Of a DNA stretch of 64,000 nucleotides, positions 8,260 to 22,021 are shown piece after piece. The stretch covers positions 372,001 through 436,000 of the forward strand of contig NZ_WHNZ01000007.1 of NCBI RefSeq assembly GCF_013141725.1, written 5' to 3'. Each line of letters starts with the position of its first letter. The stretch's first letter is position 1. The notes beneath the pieces were generated by a model. The model was given only the letters and a program-made list of their open reading frames with translations, did no database searches and had not been told where the DNA came from. The position numbers were made by a program, and so were the translations under genes. This DNA comes from Paenibacillus planticolens. Its GTDB lineage: Bacteria > Bacillota > Bacilli > Paenibacillales > NBRC-103111.

Positions 8260-8404
8260 TTCTACCGCTCCTTTCGTTACTCGTGGGTACTATCATTCAC
8301 AAATAATAATCTTAGCACACATCCCTGGCATGATAAAATTTGTATTGCATGAAAAAACCAGGGGTCGTATTGTGTTTTTTTCTAATTTTAGAAAAAGGTT
8401 AACC

Positions 8405-8450
8405 TGAAAAGAAAAGCTGAATGGCAAGTTATCTTGACATCCAGCTTTTT
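8405..8450 (-). terminator. Terminator after the DUF5050-like gene
   Basis: Arms AAAAGCTG..TG.CAAG and CTTG.CA..CAGCTTTT (8412-8449) enclose a four-base loop; read on the minus strand a T-rich CTTTTCTTTT follows. It sits between the glycosyltransferase promoter region (8260-8404, no gene seen) and the end of the next minus-strand gene. Confidence 0.75.
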
Positions 8451-8470
8451 ATATTTCTCGTTACATACGA

Positions 8471-10066
8471 TTATTTGTCCGTTAAAGATATTGTCTGTAT
8501 GCCATTTCCGCCAGAAGCAGCAACGAGAATCCCGTCGTCGGACGTGAGGATACGCGCGACAGGTTCCGCCACTTTTAGCAGCAGCCGGCCTGAACCGTCC
8601 AGCACTACGACGCCATAGTCCTCGTTTTCGCCAAGGCGGCAGACGAGTTTTTTATTTAACACCTGCACTTCAGCGACTGGCGTTGTCCATACGCGCGGGT
8701 CTTCTCCTTTCGGATCTGCTTGGTACAGATCGAAATGGTTTGTTTCGTTCTTGGATGTGTAATATGCATGACTGTCGATGCTGCCAAACCATGACACCGC
8801 ATGGTCGGAAAGTTTCATTTCGCCAGTCCCGTCCAGTGTGGAGGAATATAATGCGTTGTCTTCGTCTTTTACATAGTATAGCTTGTTATCAATAACCCGG
8901 AACCCGCTGACGCTCGAGTTGACGATTTTATCGGTTTTATTTGTTTTCAGGCTGATTTTGTAAATATGATTGGCGTCAGAGCTGCTGCGTGAAGCAAGCA
9001 CGAACACATCGTCTCCCCTAACGGCGAGGGAAGTAGCCGTGTCATTTCGTACTCCTGACGAGGTAACGTTGAACGTAACAGCGTACTTTAGATCAGGGTC
9101 GCCTATACTCTTGCCGTTCGTACCATCGTGACCTGAGGGCGACAAATACAGGTTGCCGCCTTCGAACGCCGAAGCGCCTAGAGAGATGATTAATGTTCCG
9201 TACGGCGTATCGCGGAAATCGAGATACCCTTGATGCAACAGCTCTGCTTTCCCGTCATCACCGATTTGCACGAACTCATCGTGACCCATAATGCCTCCCC
9301 CGAGGTGATAAGTAAACCACAATGTGTTGCCACGGATTTGAAAGGTTAACTGCTTTTGCAACCCTTCTGAGGTTTTGATGTTATACGCGTAAATTTCTTC
9401 CTTGTCAGACGGCTTCTGCACGGGAGCCCGATAAACGTGGTTCGTCGTTTCCGTCGTTTGGACAAAATAATAGTACCCCTTGAAAAGGGCCACATCATTC
9501 TCACCAGCATATGCAGGAAGGCCGACCGATTGCATCTGTGGGTTATGGGACTGAATGGACAGGCCGTCCGCCGGATCCCATTTGTAATCCCAGCTAAACT
9601 GATCATGCGCAAACCTCCAAGTAAGGGGGAAATACGTCACGTCCCGGAAGCTGAGGAGCGGGTACTCCTCCTTGGCGTTGTCGATGGTCTGACCGTTCAC
9701 GGTAATAGCCGACGCAGGCACCTCCGCGCGGTAAGATGCCGCATTGCGGTGATCCGACTTGTAAGCGGCATAGTCCGACGCTACCAGCCCCTGAGAAATC
9801 CGCAGCCCCTCCTGCTTGGCCCAACTGGCTTCCAGCCCCAGCAGACGAGAGTCGTACCAGGTCATTGGGAAGTACGTAATGTCCTTAAACACCAACAAAG
9901 GGTACTCGCGATAAGCGTTTTCCACCAAATGTCCATTCAGCTTCACCTTAAATTCTGGAATCACTACCCTCACATCCGAAGCATTGGCGTGCGCCTGCCC
10001 GGCCTGGGCCAGCATTGCCAAACTTAGCGGCCCGATTAGTGCAAATACAGCCCATTTCTTCTTCAA
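8471..10066 (-). CDS. Secreted protein with two stalk-like (copper amine oxidase N-terminal-like) repeats and a DUF5050-like beta-propeller
   Basis: The 531-residue product has a signal peptide (to AQAGQAHA, residue 27) and two related repeats: residues 32-95 with NAYREYPLLVFKDITYFP and 115-175 with NAKEEYPLLSFRDVTYFPLT. These resemble the copper amine oxidase N-terminal/stalk domain frequent on Paenibacillus surface proteins. From about 185 to the end are repeated beta-blade signatures such as NKLYYVKDEDNALYSST and HIYKISLKTNK, as in DUF5050 propellers. The start appears to be TTG after GGAGGTGG. Probably an envelope-associated binding protein; no catalytic motif is seen. The function is unknown. 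Confidence 0.75.
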   Translation of the reverse strand: MKKKWAVFALIGPLSLAMLAQAGQAHANASDVRVVIPEFKVKLNGHLVENAYREYPLLVFKDITYFPMTWYDSRLLGLEASWAKQEGLRISQGLVASDYAAYKSDHRNAASYRAEVPASAITVNGQTIDNAKEEYPLLSFRDVTYFPLTWRFAHDQFSWDYKWDPADGLSIQSHNPQMQSVGLPAYAGENDVALFKGYYYFVQTTETTNHVYRAPVQKPSDKEEIYAYNIKTSEGLQKQLTFQIRGNTLWFTYHLGGGIMGHDEFVQIGDDGKAELLHQGYLDFRDTPYGTLIISLGASAFEGGNLYLSPSGHDGTNGKSIGDPDLKYAVTFNVTSSGVRNDTATSLAVRGDDVFVLASRSSSDANHIYKISLKTNKTDKIVNSSVSGFRVIDNKLYYVKDEDNALYSSTLDGTGEMKLSDHAVSWFGSIDSHAYYTSKNETNHFDLYQADPKGEDPRVWTTPVAEVQVLNKKLVCRLGENEDYGVVVLDGSGRLLLKVAEPVARILTSDDGILVAASGGNGIQTISLTDK

Positions 10067-10172
10067 TACCGCTCCACCTCCGTCACATCAGTATTACAAA
10101 TATTGGACGGTTTTGGAGCGGGAAAGTTGCAGCACCCCATTGGCAAAAGATGTCCCCAATAAAAGAAACAAC

Positions 10173-10209
10173 AGCAGCCTTGGACACTAAAAGTCCCAGA
10201 CTGCTGCTT
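10173..10209 (-). terminator. Terminator after the double P-loop ATPase gene
   Basis: AGCAGCC..GGGAC-type arms (AGCAGCCTTGGACAC / GTCCCAGACTGCTGCT) form a stem; on the minus strand it is followed by a T-rich stretch about 55 bases past the gene's stop. Confidence 0.6.
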
Positions 10210-10256
10210 TATATGAGCTATCGTTTTCAATCGTATATGCACCCGAATTTCTCTTG

Positions 10257-11360
10257 TTACTTGCTGCTATGAGCAACCAGTTCATTCAATGCTAGCTGTA
10301 TTTGCACTTGAAGTTTCTCTACCACCGAAAAATTCGTCGCTGCTACATAGAAGGACTTAATTTGAGAATCAATGGCCTCAGCCAACGCCAAGTGGGAAGT
10401 GGCCTCCTTCATTTTAGCCGAATAACGTTCTTTAATAGCGGCTATTTCGGTTGCATATGCTTCATCTGTACCGGGGGCCATTGTGAGCGTATACATATCC
10501 AAAATTTCATCCCCTTCTCGATCAGGGAAGTATTCGTGAGGGGCGGTGCTGTCAAAGATGGCGGTGCTTAGTTTTGGGAAAATCAACATATCAAGGCTGT
10601 TTGGATCGAATCCGCAATGAAATATTTGAACTTCGATTCCATTCTTTTCGGCAGCGGAGGCGAGCTTTTTTAGCAATGTCGACTTGCCGGATCCTGGTCT
10701 GCCTTTGATGAAAATCCGCCGCTCCAACTGAGCTGTCAATCTTTGAATAAAATCGTAAGCCCCCCGCGGTGTCGCAGCTCCAAAAAACAAATGACGCCCA
10801 ATTGTTTGTGTATCGTTTTCACGATCAGCGCAAAATTGTTGAATCAAATCCTGCGTAATCTCGTCTGCCTTGATGAAGTCCATGCTCTCGATATAATATT
10901 TTTCCCACTCGTCATGAATCCGCAACGCGGTTAAGAACGTTTCATAGGCATTTGAATAGGCATCTTCAAGCTTGCCGCTAAGGTCTTCAATTTTAAATTG
11001 ATGTTCTGGAAAAATAAGGCGGTTGTCAAGGGCCTCACAGAAATCGATAAAGATGATTTCACCATTCTCGTTCTCCGGAATTCCGTCGCTGACTCGCCCA
11101 TCAACAACACCAACCTTCAATTCCGTTGAGATGATACCATCCAGTTCATCAGGACGAAGCGGCGAGTGAAAGCATTGTACATGATGGCCTTTTTCCATCA
11201 GACTATCCGCCAAGCTGCGAATAACCGTTGATTTTCCCGTACCAGGGGGACCCATAAGAACAAATAACTTTTTCAGCCCTTGAAAGGCGGAACTGTACAA
11301 GAAATGGGCTCCGTGAGCGGTGTTGCCGCGGGCAAAGTAATGAGATGCTTGTTCTATCAA
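10257..11360 (-). CDS. Double P-loop ATPase (PRK06851-like) of unknown role
   Basis: The 367-residue protein carries two Walker A motifs: GPPGTGKST near residue 38 and GRPGSGKST near residue 205, each heading a similar half (compare VQCFHSPLRPDELDGII with VQIFHCGFDPNSLDMLIFP). That shows an internal duplication of an AAA/NTPase fold. A predicted Walker B-like GEIIFIDFCEAL is in the first half. It resembles a conserved Firmicute hypothetical ATPase family; no role is known to me. The TTG at 11360 is preferred as start because AAAGGAG lies nine bases before it; a GTG at 11409-11411 would add 17 residues. It is alone on its strand. Confidence 0.75.
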   Translation of the reverse strand: MIEQASHYFARGNTAHGAHFLYSSAFQGLKKLFVLMGPPGTGKSTVIRSLADSLMEKGHHVQCFHSPLRPDELDGIISTELKVGVVDGRVSDGIPENENGEIIFIDFCEALDNRLIFPEHQFKIEDLSGKLEDAYSNAYETFLTALRIHDEWEKYYIESMDFIKADEITQDLIQQFCADRENDTQTIGRHLFFGAATPRGAYDFIQRLTAQLERRIFIKGRPGSGKSTLLKKLASAAEKNGIEVQIFHCGFDPNSLDMLIFPKLSTAIFDSTAPHEYFPDREGDEILDMYTLTMAPGTDEAYATEIAAIKERYSAKMKEATSHLALAEAIDSQIKSFYVAATNFSVVEKLQVQIQLALNELVAHSSK

Positions 11361-11524
11361 CCTGAAACACTCCTTTGTGCCTATTCTTAACGCAAAATTC
11401 ACGGATTCCACGAAGTTGGTTAGAATAAGCAGATGTGGGATAAATGCCTATGCTTCTGTATATTCCAGGTTGTGATTAAAGGTGTTATTTCCGGCAAAAT
11501 AGCGTTCTCCTACCTCCAATATAG

Positions 11525-11563
11525 AAAAGGAACCCGGCAACCGAAGTTGCGGATCCCTTTTTT
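11525..11563 (-). terminator. Terminator of the beta-galactosidase gene
   Basis: On the minus strand AAAAAAGGGATCCGCAA, loop CTTCG, then TTGCCGGGTTCCTTTT forms a long stem just past the stop codon at 11568. Confidence 0.8.
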
Positions 11564-11567
11564 ACAA

Positions 11568-16991
<5,424 letters not shown>

Positions 16992-17025
16992 TCATCGAGG
17001 GAATAACTTATGTTGTCTAAGCGGT

Positions 17026-17039
17026 TGACGGCGCTTACA
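17026..17039 (-). promoter_or_regulatory. cre site upstream of the beta-galactosidase gene
   Basis: On the minus strand TGTAAGCGCCGTCA matches TGWAANCGNTNWCA at all but one position. It lies about 75 bases before the start codon, where CcpA could repress transcription. The remaining gap 16953-17330 shows no gene. Confidence 0.65.
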
Positions 17040-17330
17040 AAAAAAGAATTTCGAAACGAAATGTATCAATGCGGACATCCGTTATTCATTCATCCTCGGA
17101 CACCTCCCTTCCAAAAGATGATTGTTGAAACAAAATAGTATCAATCATATTCATAATAACACAATGAATTCCAGAACCTACTTAAGAATACTCCTATAAA
17201 CCTTGAAAATTCTCATATTTCCATGATAATAGCGATCAAACTGTTGTGCCATCGATGACTTCTGTTCCGATACTCCATGTATCATTATATCCACGCCAAC
17301 TTGCAGCGTCATGACGAAAATCAATAGCAA

Positions 17331-17384
17331 AAAATCCTGATCACGCTAAGAGCAAATTTGCGCTTAGTTAGTGACCAGGATTTT
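17331..17384 (-). terminator. Strong terminator of the cohesin-dockerin adaptor gene
   Basis: AAAATCCTG.TCAC.CTAAG.GCAAA pairs with TTTGC.CTTAG..GTGA.CAGGATTTT (17331-17384), placed about 20 bases past the stop codon at 17403; minus-strand transcript ends in a T-run. Confidence 0.85.
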
Positions 17385-17402
17385 ATGAACACCTATTCGA
17401 TC

Positions 17403-18593
17403 CTAGTTTGCGGCTAAATACTCATCCAGGATGATTTGGGCCACAGCAGCCAAGTCAAGGATGTCGATAACCCCATCCCCGTTAATGTCACGAGATTTGT
17501 ACTCATTCCAATCCGGGTCGTTGCTTGTTTTGCCATAAGCCGCTGCGACAAGGGCAATATCGCCGATGCTTACTTTCTCATCGCCGTTCACATCCCCTGG
17601 AATACTTGGTTTGTCAGGATTGACCGCACTCGCAAAGGTTTCCAGCGCCGTCGTAAGGGCAGTTACCGCAGCATCCACGTTAGCTTGTGTGCTCGACGAG
17701 CTGTCGGCAACCGCTTTAGCGGCATCAATAGCTGTAAACAAAGCAGCTTTCGAACCTGCCTTGTATTGACCTGGAAGTGTGCCTTCCACTGCACCGTCAT
17801 GCTTAGTTTGCGCTTGCGCAATCAGATCAAGTAATGGCTGTTTGTTTACTGGAGCGCTTTGAATCACGATTTCACTATGATTTTCAGCGTTCAAGGAAGT
17901 CTCTACACCTTCACCGTTAGAAACGACTACGTTCGTTAATTGAACAGCAGCTGTTCCAGGCTGTGCATTAGCTTTCACTTTCCAGTGCAGCTTGATCAAA
18001 TCTCCATTTGCCGCATTGGCATTCTCTTCTCCAAGAGAGGCTGCAAGGATGCGCACTTTACCTGTTTGCTTGGAGATGTCGACAACGGAAATCTTGTTCT
18101 CTTTGAGTGAAACGGCTGAATCAAACTCCAGCTTATCCGAATCAAAGGTTAATGTAATATCCTGTGCGTAGATCCCTCCTGCAACGTATCTTAAGCCATA
18201 CGTCAGATCAAAGGATCCGCCTGGATTGACGGTTGCTGTTCCGTTCAAGACGGCTGCAGGCTTCTCTTCCACATTGCCGAGAATCGTGATGAGGATTTCA
18301 CCTGTATAGGTGGTGCCATCCGAGGCAGTCGCAATAACTTTCACGATGCCCGGCTTAAGTGCAGTTACGACACCGGTATTACTAACGGCTGCTTTATCCG
18401 TAGCGCTTCCGTTCAATTCCGTTACCGACCAATTGACCTTCGGATAACCGGCGGCCAAGTTAATCGTATCCCCTACCTTCAGGACAACACTGACATCAAT
18501 ACCTGCAGCGCCAGCGGCATCCGCGGATTTTGGAATCGAAATTAGATTGAGGAACACAAAAAGAGCAATAATGGCTAATCCGACTTTTTTCAT
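17403..18593 (-). CDS. Non-catalytic secreted cohesin-FIVAR-dockerin protein (candidate adaptor)
   Basis: The 396-residue product has a signal peptide (MKKVGLAIIALFVFLNL, cut near SADA), a bacterial Ig (Big_2-like) domain (about 30-100), a cohesin (115-242; GGIYAQDITLTFDSDKLEF), one FIVAR three-helix repeat (248-322; GQYKAGSKAALFTAI) and a dockerin (330-396). Both dockerin loops are complete calcium-type: DVNGDEKVSIGD and DINGDGVIDILD. There is no enzyme domain, carbohydrate-binding module, SLH domain or LPxTG. A protein with one cohesin and one dockerin could join two partners, so I infer a linker or chain extender for the dockerin/cohesin-bearing enzymes around it. AAGGAG precedes the ATG. 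It is next to the beta-galactosidase gene but has its own terminator. Confidence 0.85.
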   Translation of the reverse strand: MKKVGLAIIALFVFLNLISIPKSADAAGAAGIDVSVVLKVGDTINLAAGYPKVNWSVTELNGSATDKAAVSNTGVVTALKPGIVKVIATASDGTTYTGEILITILGNVEEKPAAVLNGTATVNPGGSFDLTYGLRYVAGGIYAQDITLTFDSDKLEFDSAVSLKENKISVVDISKQTGKVRILAASLGEENANAANGDLIKLHWKVKANAQPGTAAVQLTNVVVSNGEGVETSLNAENHSEIVIQSAPVNKQPLLDLIAQAQTKHDGAVEGTLPGQYKAGSKAALFTAIDAAKAVADSSSSTQANVDAAVTALTTALETFASAVNPDKPSIPGDVNGDEKVSIGDIALVAAAYGKTSNDPDWNEYKSRDINGDGVIDILDLAAVAQIILDEYLAAN

Positions 18594-18934
18594 ATGTTTT
18601 CAACTCCTTACAAACCTTTGTGTTTGAGCGTACTCATTTCCAGCGTGAAAGATTCATAACATCCTTAATTTTTGAAAGTTAGTTCCTCCTTTACCGTTGC
18701 ACATTGCTGATCAAGTGACAAGGTGTAACATATAATTTACTATATGCTACGTATTGTATCACGAGATTTACGGAATGTCACTACAGCGTTTACAATCCCT
18801 ATTTCACGAGATTTCTAAGCTTTCGGAGACATCCATAATTTACCCGTATTCTCTAGCATTGCGAGTCTGCTAGAATAAAAAGCACGGTGGAAGAAAGAAC
18901 TTTCAGACGAACGAAATCTTCTAGGAGGTAACGA
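18594..18934. other. Divergent intergenic region between adaptor and NlpC/P60 genes
   Basis: These 341 bases hold the promoters of two divergent genes. A TAGAAT -10-like hexamer at about 18870 precedes the plus-strand gene; a good -35 partner is not evident. I looked for a ydaO/c-di-AMP riboswitch, common before NlpC/P60 genes, and did not see its conserved blocks. Confidence 0.4.
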
Positions 18935-19561
18935 ATGAAAAAAGTTATTCTTACATCAGTAATCGCGGCTAGCTGTTTATTTGGTGGAATCGCTTATGCA
19001 GCGCCATCCAATACTTACATAGCCACGGATGCAGATACATTTTGGACAATTTCCCAAAAAACCAACGTTAACATTACAGCACTTATGGCAGCCAATCCGC
19101 AAGTTAATCCGACTAATATTTATCAAGGCCTTGTTATTCAGCTTCCTGCTGCCGCTTCGCAGAAGCAAAGCTGGGAGGCCAAGGCGGATGCGATCATCGC
19201 AACCGGCATGAAGCAGCTCGGCACACCGTATGTTTTTGGCGGCAGTACGCCTGGCATCGCTTTTGACTGCTCCGGCTTTGTGCAATACGCCTTCAACCAA
19301 AATGGCTTCAATCTGCTTCACTCCGCATCGTTAATGAGTCAGATGGGTACGCCCGTTGCTAAAGACGAGCTGCGCAAAGGAGACCTTGTTTTCCTGGAAG
19401 GGACCTATACCAGCGGTGTTTCCCATGTAGCGATTTATCTTGGTGATAACAAAATCCTTCAAGCAGGCACTATCGGAACGAGAGAAGTCAAAGTAAGTAC
19501 GTTGTTCGGCACCCCTTATTATGATTTGCACTATTGGGGCGCTCGCCGTCTCATTCCATAA
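18935..19561 (+). CDS. Secreted LysM - NlpC/P60 peptidoglycan endopeptidase
   Basis: The 208-residue product has a signal peptide (to about YAAPS, residue 24), one LysM domain (27-72, TFWTISQKTNVNITALMAAN) for binding peptidoglycan, and an NlpC/P60 cysteine peptidase domain (85-208). The catalytic cysteine is C112 in FDCSGFVQYAF and the histidine is in SHVAIYLGDN. Such enzymes cut gamma-D-glutamyl-diamino acid bonds in stem peptides. TAGGAGGTAACGA precedes the ATG. It is followed by its own terminator and is convergent with the SleL-like gene. Confidence 0.92.
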   Translation: MKKVILTSVIAASCLFGGIAYAAPSNTYIATDADTFWTISQKTNVNITALMAANPQVNPTNIYQGLVIQLPAAASQKQSWEAKADAIIATGMKQLGTPYVFGGSTPGIAFDCSGFVQYAFNQNGFNLLHSASLMSQMGTPVAKDELRKGDLVFLEGTYTSGVSHVAIYLGDNKILQAGTIGTREVKVSTLFGTPYYDLHYWGARRLIP

Positions 19562-19573
19562 CATCGATAAGCC

Positions 19574-19609
19574 AAACAGCCCTTCCAAGTAAATTGGATA
19601 GGGCTGTTT
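19574..19609. terminator. Bidirectional terminator between convergent genes
   Basis: AAACAGCCC and GGGCTGTTT enclose CAA..TTG inner pairs, followed by TTTT, directly after the NlpC/P60 stop and before the 3' end of the SleL-like gene. Confidence 0.8.
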
Positions 19610-19620
19610 TCACGCCTGCG

Positions 19621-21036
19621 TCATAGGAGCTTGCGAACATGGAAATTATCTTCGAGCAGCGGCCAGTTTTGCGGGAACGGATAGCCCAGTACCCAATAAC
19701 TCACTCCTCTTAAGTTATAGGACGTAACGAGGTTGAACTTGGCTTGAGTACTTCTCGCATCCTCAAACCAAACTTCATGTGTACGCTGCTTATCGTCGGC
19801 ATATCGATAGTAAGGGGTCTGCGACACTTGATCGTATTTGATCTCCGCTCCATGTTTGATAGCGCGACGCACGGCTTCCTGCATACTGAACGTTTCAGCC
19901 TGCTGTCCTTTGACGTGTGGGAGCAGCCAATCGCGTGCGTAAAGCTGGAAACCCATAAATATTTTCTTTCTCGGGATGACCGTGACTGCGTAGTCAAGAA
20001 CGCGCCGTATTTCGTTGATAGGCGATATGGCCTGAGGAGGACCGAACCGGTAGCCCCATTCATACGTCATGAGGACGACAAAGTCCACTATCTCTCCGTG
20101 CGCTGCATAATCGTGGGCTTCGTAAAGCAGCCCCTTTTGTTCAGAGCTAGTTTTGGGGGCAAGCGCGGTTGAGACAAAAAAACCTTTCTCATGAAGCCTG
20201 AGGACAGCCAGTCGAAGAAACTGATTATATGACTCACGGTCGCTTGGATACACATTCTCAAAATCAACATTTAAACCGCGGTAACCTTTGGTTTCCATGA
20301 TCGTTATGATATTGGTCAACAGCTTATTTTGAAGCTCTGTGCTGGACAAAATGGTATGGGCCAGCTTGGAGCCGGTTTCCGTTGCGGAAAAGTTGGTGAT
20401 CGACATGACCGGTACAACACGCTTATCGTACGCGGCGGCAATAAGCGCCTGATCATCTGCCGGTTCCAGAGTCCCATCATCCTTCATACGGTACCCAAAG
20501 GGACATACGTAAGTTAAATGTTCTCCGTCCTCCCGTACTTGCCTTGCAGCTGTTTCCCCGAAAACGTTCGTATAAGCGTTGACATCGATGGTCATTTTCT
20601 GCTTTTCCGGAATTTTCAAAATTTGACCTGACGAAATAAGATTCGCATTCGTAATCCCATTCGCCTGTGAAATGGCCTGCATAGAAACGCCGTAGTGGTG
20701 AGCGATGGCCCAAAGAGTCTCGCCCGGCCGTACGGTATGGCGCAATACCGGAATTACTAATACTTGCCCCGGCCTCAGTTGCCCGACATCGCTTATTGAA
20801 TTTGCCTGGGCAAGGGCCTCTACGCTTATGCCATAGCGGCCGGCAATCGTCCCCAGACTGTCTCCTGACTGCACCACATACTCGGGGTAAGGCTCCGGAA
20901 TAAGTAACGCTAAGCCGATTACTAAATGATTGGGGTCCTCCAACCCGTTAACTGCAATTATTCGATTGATTGAAACCCCATATCGCTCAGAAATCTGCCA
21001 CAGATTTTCTCCTTTTTGCACTACATGGATTTGCAC
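19621..21036 (-). CDS. sleL: LysM x3 - GH18 spore peptidoglycan hydrolase (SleL/YaaH-like)
   Basis: The 471-residue protein has three N-terminal LysM repeats (about 1-46, 50-96, 98-143; ENLWQISERYGVS, DSLGTIAGRYGIS, ETLWAIAHHYGVS) and a GH18 barrel (about 150-465). The GH18 motif reads GLNVDFENV with the catalytic glutamate at E260. SleL/YaaH enzymes act as N-acetylglucosaminidases on cortical fragments during germination and are fixed to the spore coat by LysM, without a signal peptide, as here. Most Bacillus SleL proteins have two LysM repeats, so three is slightly unusual. Start is GTG after GCGAGG. Family assignment is strong; the exact paralogue is less certain. Confidence 0.85.
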   Translation of the reverse strand: MQIHVVQKGENLWQISERYGVSINRIIAVNGLEDPNHLVIGLALLIPEPYPEYVVQSGDSLGTIAGRYGISVEALAQANSISDVGQLRPGQVLVIPVLRHTVRPGETLWAIAHHYGVSMQAISQANGITNANLISSGQILKIPEKQKMTIDVNAYTNVFGETAARQVREDGEHLTYVCPFGYRMKDDGTLEPADDQALIAAAYDKRVVPVMSITNFSATETGSKLAHTILSSTELQNKLLTNIITIMETKGYRGLNVDFENVYPSDRESYNQFLRLAVLRLHEKGFFVSTALAPKTSSEQKGLLYEAHDYAAHGEIVDFVVLMTYEWGYRFGPPQAISPINEIRRVLDYAVTVIPRKKIFMGFQLYARDWLLPHVKGQQAETFSMQEAVRRAIKHGAEIKYDQVSQTPYYRYADDKQRTHEVWFEDARSTQAKFNLVTSYNLRGVSYWVLGYPFPQNWPLLEDNFHVRKLL

Positions 21037-21226
21037 GGTTTTACCTCGCTCTCACATTAATTTCTATAGTTACATTATTCCGCTAATGTCTATAGCGAAC
21101 TAGGCGAATGTCACCTCTTATGCCTTCTGGGCTTACTTCTGTGTTTTTTTTAATCCCATTTAACCCATTCCTTTTCATTCTCCTGACATAAGATAATCCA
21201 TACATTTAATTTGTGGAGATGAGCAA

Positions 21227-22021
21227 ATGACAACCCCTATTGATGTGTTAATCCCAGCGATTGAGAAGGATCTTGGGACACTCCCGCTTGTTATTGATGC
21301 AGTCAGGAAACATGTGAAGCACCCTATTAGAGAAATCATTATTGTGGCTCCTTGGAAGCAAAGAATTATTGATCTTTGTTCGAAGAAAGGATGCCGATTC
21401 GTTCATGAAGATACGGTTCTCCCGATAACGAAAAAAGACATTCACTATGAATCCAAGTCCTGGGATCGGTCTGGCTGGCTTTATCAGCAGCTGCTAAAGC
21501 TAGGCGGCGATAAGTTGTGCTCGTCAAAGTACTACATGGTCATTGATGCCGATACCGTACTCATTCGTCCGCACGTCTTCAAGGTTGGTAACAAGACCGT
21601 GTTTTACTGCAGAAATTGGAGTCAAGGCGAATATTTCAACACGTACAAAAAATTAATGGGAAGAAACCGCTCAGCCCGGCTATCCTTCGTTACCCATTAC
21701 ATGCTGTTCGAGAAATCAAAAGTAAAGCAGTTGAAACAAACGATTGAGTCTAAACATAACAGAAGCTGGTACTCCGCGATCATGAGAAGCATGAACAAAA
21801 CGAAACAATTTGCTTTCTCTGAATTTGAAACGTATGGAAACTTCCTTTATGGATCTGCGCCTAACAAAATGATTTTGAAGCCCGCAATGAATAAAAGCTT
21901 ACATTTAAGCACGAACCAAATCTCACATGCAAGAATGGCTTCCCTGGCAAAAACATACAGGTCCATTTCCTTGCACAAGCGTAAAGGCTATCTTAAAACC
22001 ATTAAGTCGATGCCCAAATGA
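21227..22021 (+). CDS. DUF6492-type glycosyltransferase
   Basis: The 264-residue protein begins TPIDVLIPAIEKDLGTLPLV, a GT-A-like nucleotide-binding start, and contains YYMVIDADTVLIRP, a DxD-type metal/nucleotide-sugar motif. It has no membrane segment or signal. It matches a family of uncharacterised glycosyltransferases. It starts a three-gene operon: its stop overlaps the next start (ATGA), and the third gene makes or modifies a mannose nucleotide sugar. Likely role is assembly of a surface or spore polysaccharide. GGAG precedes the ATG. Confidence 0.75.
   Translation: MTTPIDVLIPAIEKDLGTLPLVIDAVRKHVKHPIREIIIVAPWKQRIIDLCSKKGCRFVHEDTVLPITKKDIHYESKSWDRSGWLYQQLLKLGGDKLCSSKYYMVIDADTVLIRPHVFKVGNKTVFYCRNWSQGEYFNTYKKLMGRNRSARLSFVTHYMLFEKSKVKQLKQTIESKHNRSWYSAIMRSMNKTKQFAFSEFETYGNFLYGSAPNKMILKPAMNKSLHLSTNQISHARMASLAKTYRSISLHKRKGYLKTIKSMPK

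Noticed and set aside
18594..18934. Riboswitch (ydaO/c-di-AMP type) before the NlpC/P60 gene
   Set aside because: Common in this context, but the conserved GGGGGAACC and similar blocks are not visible.
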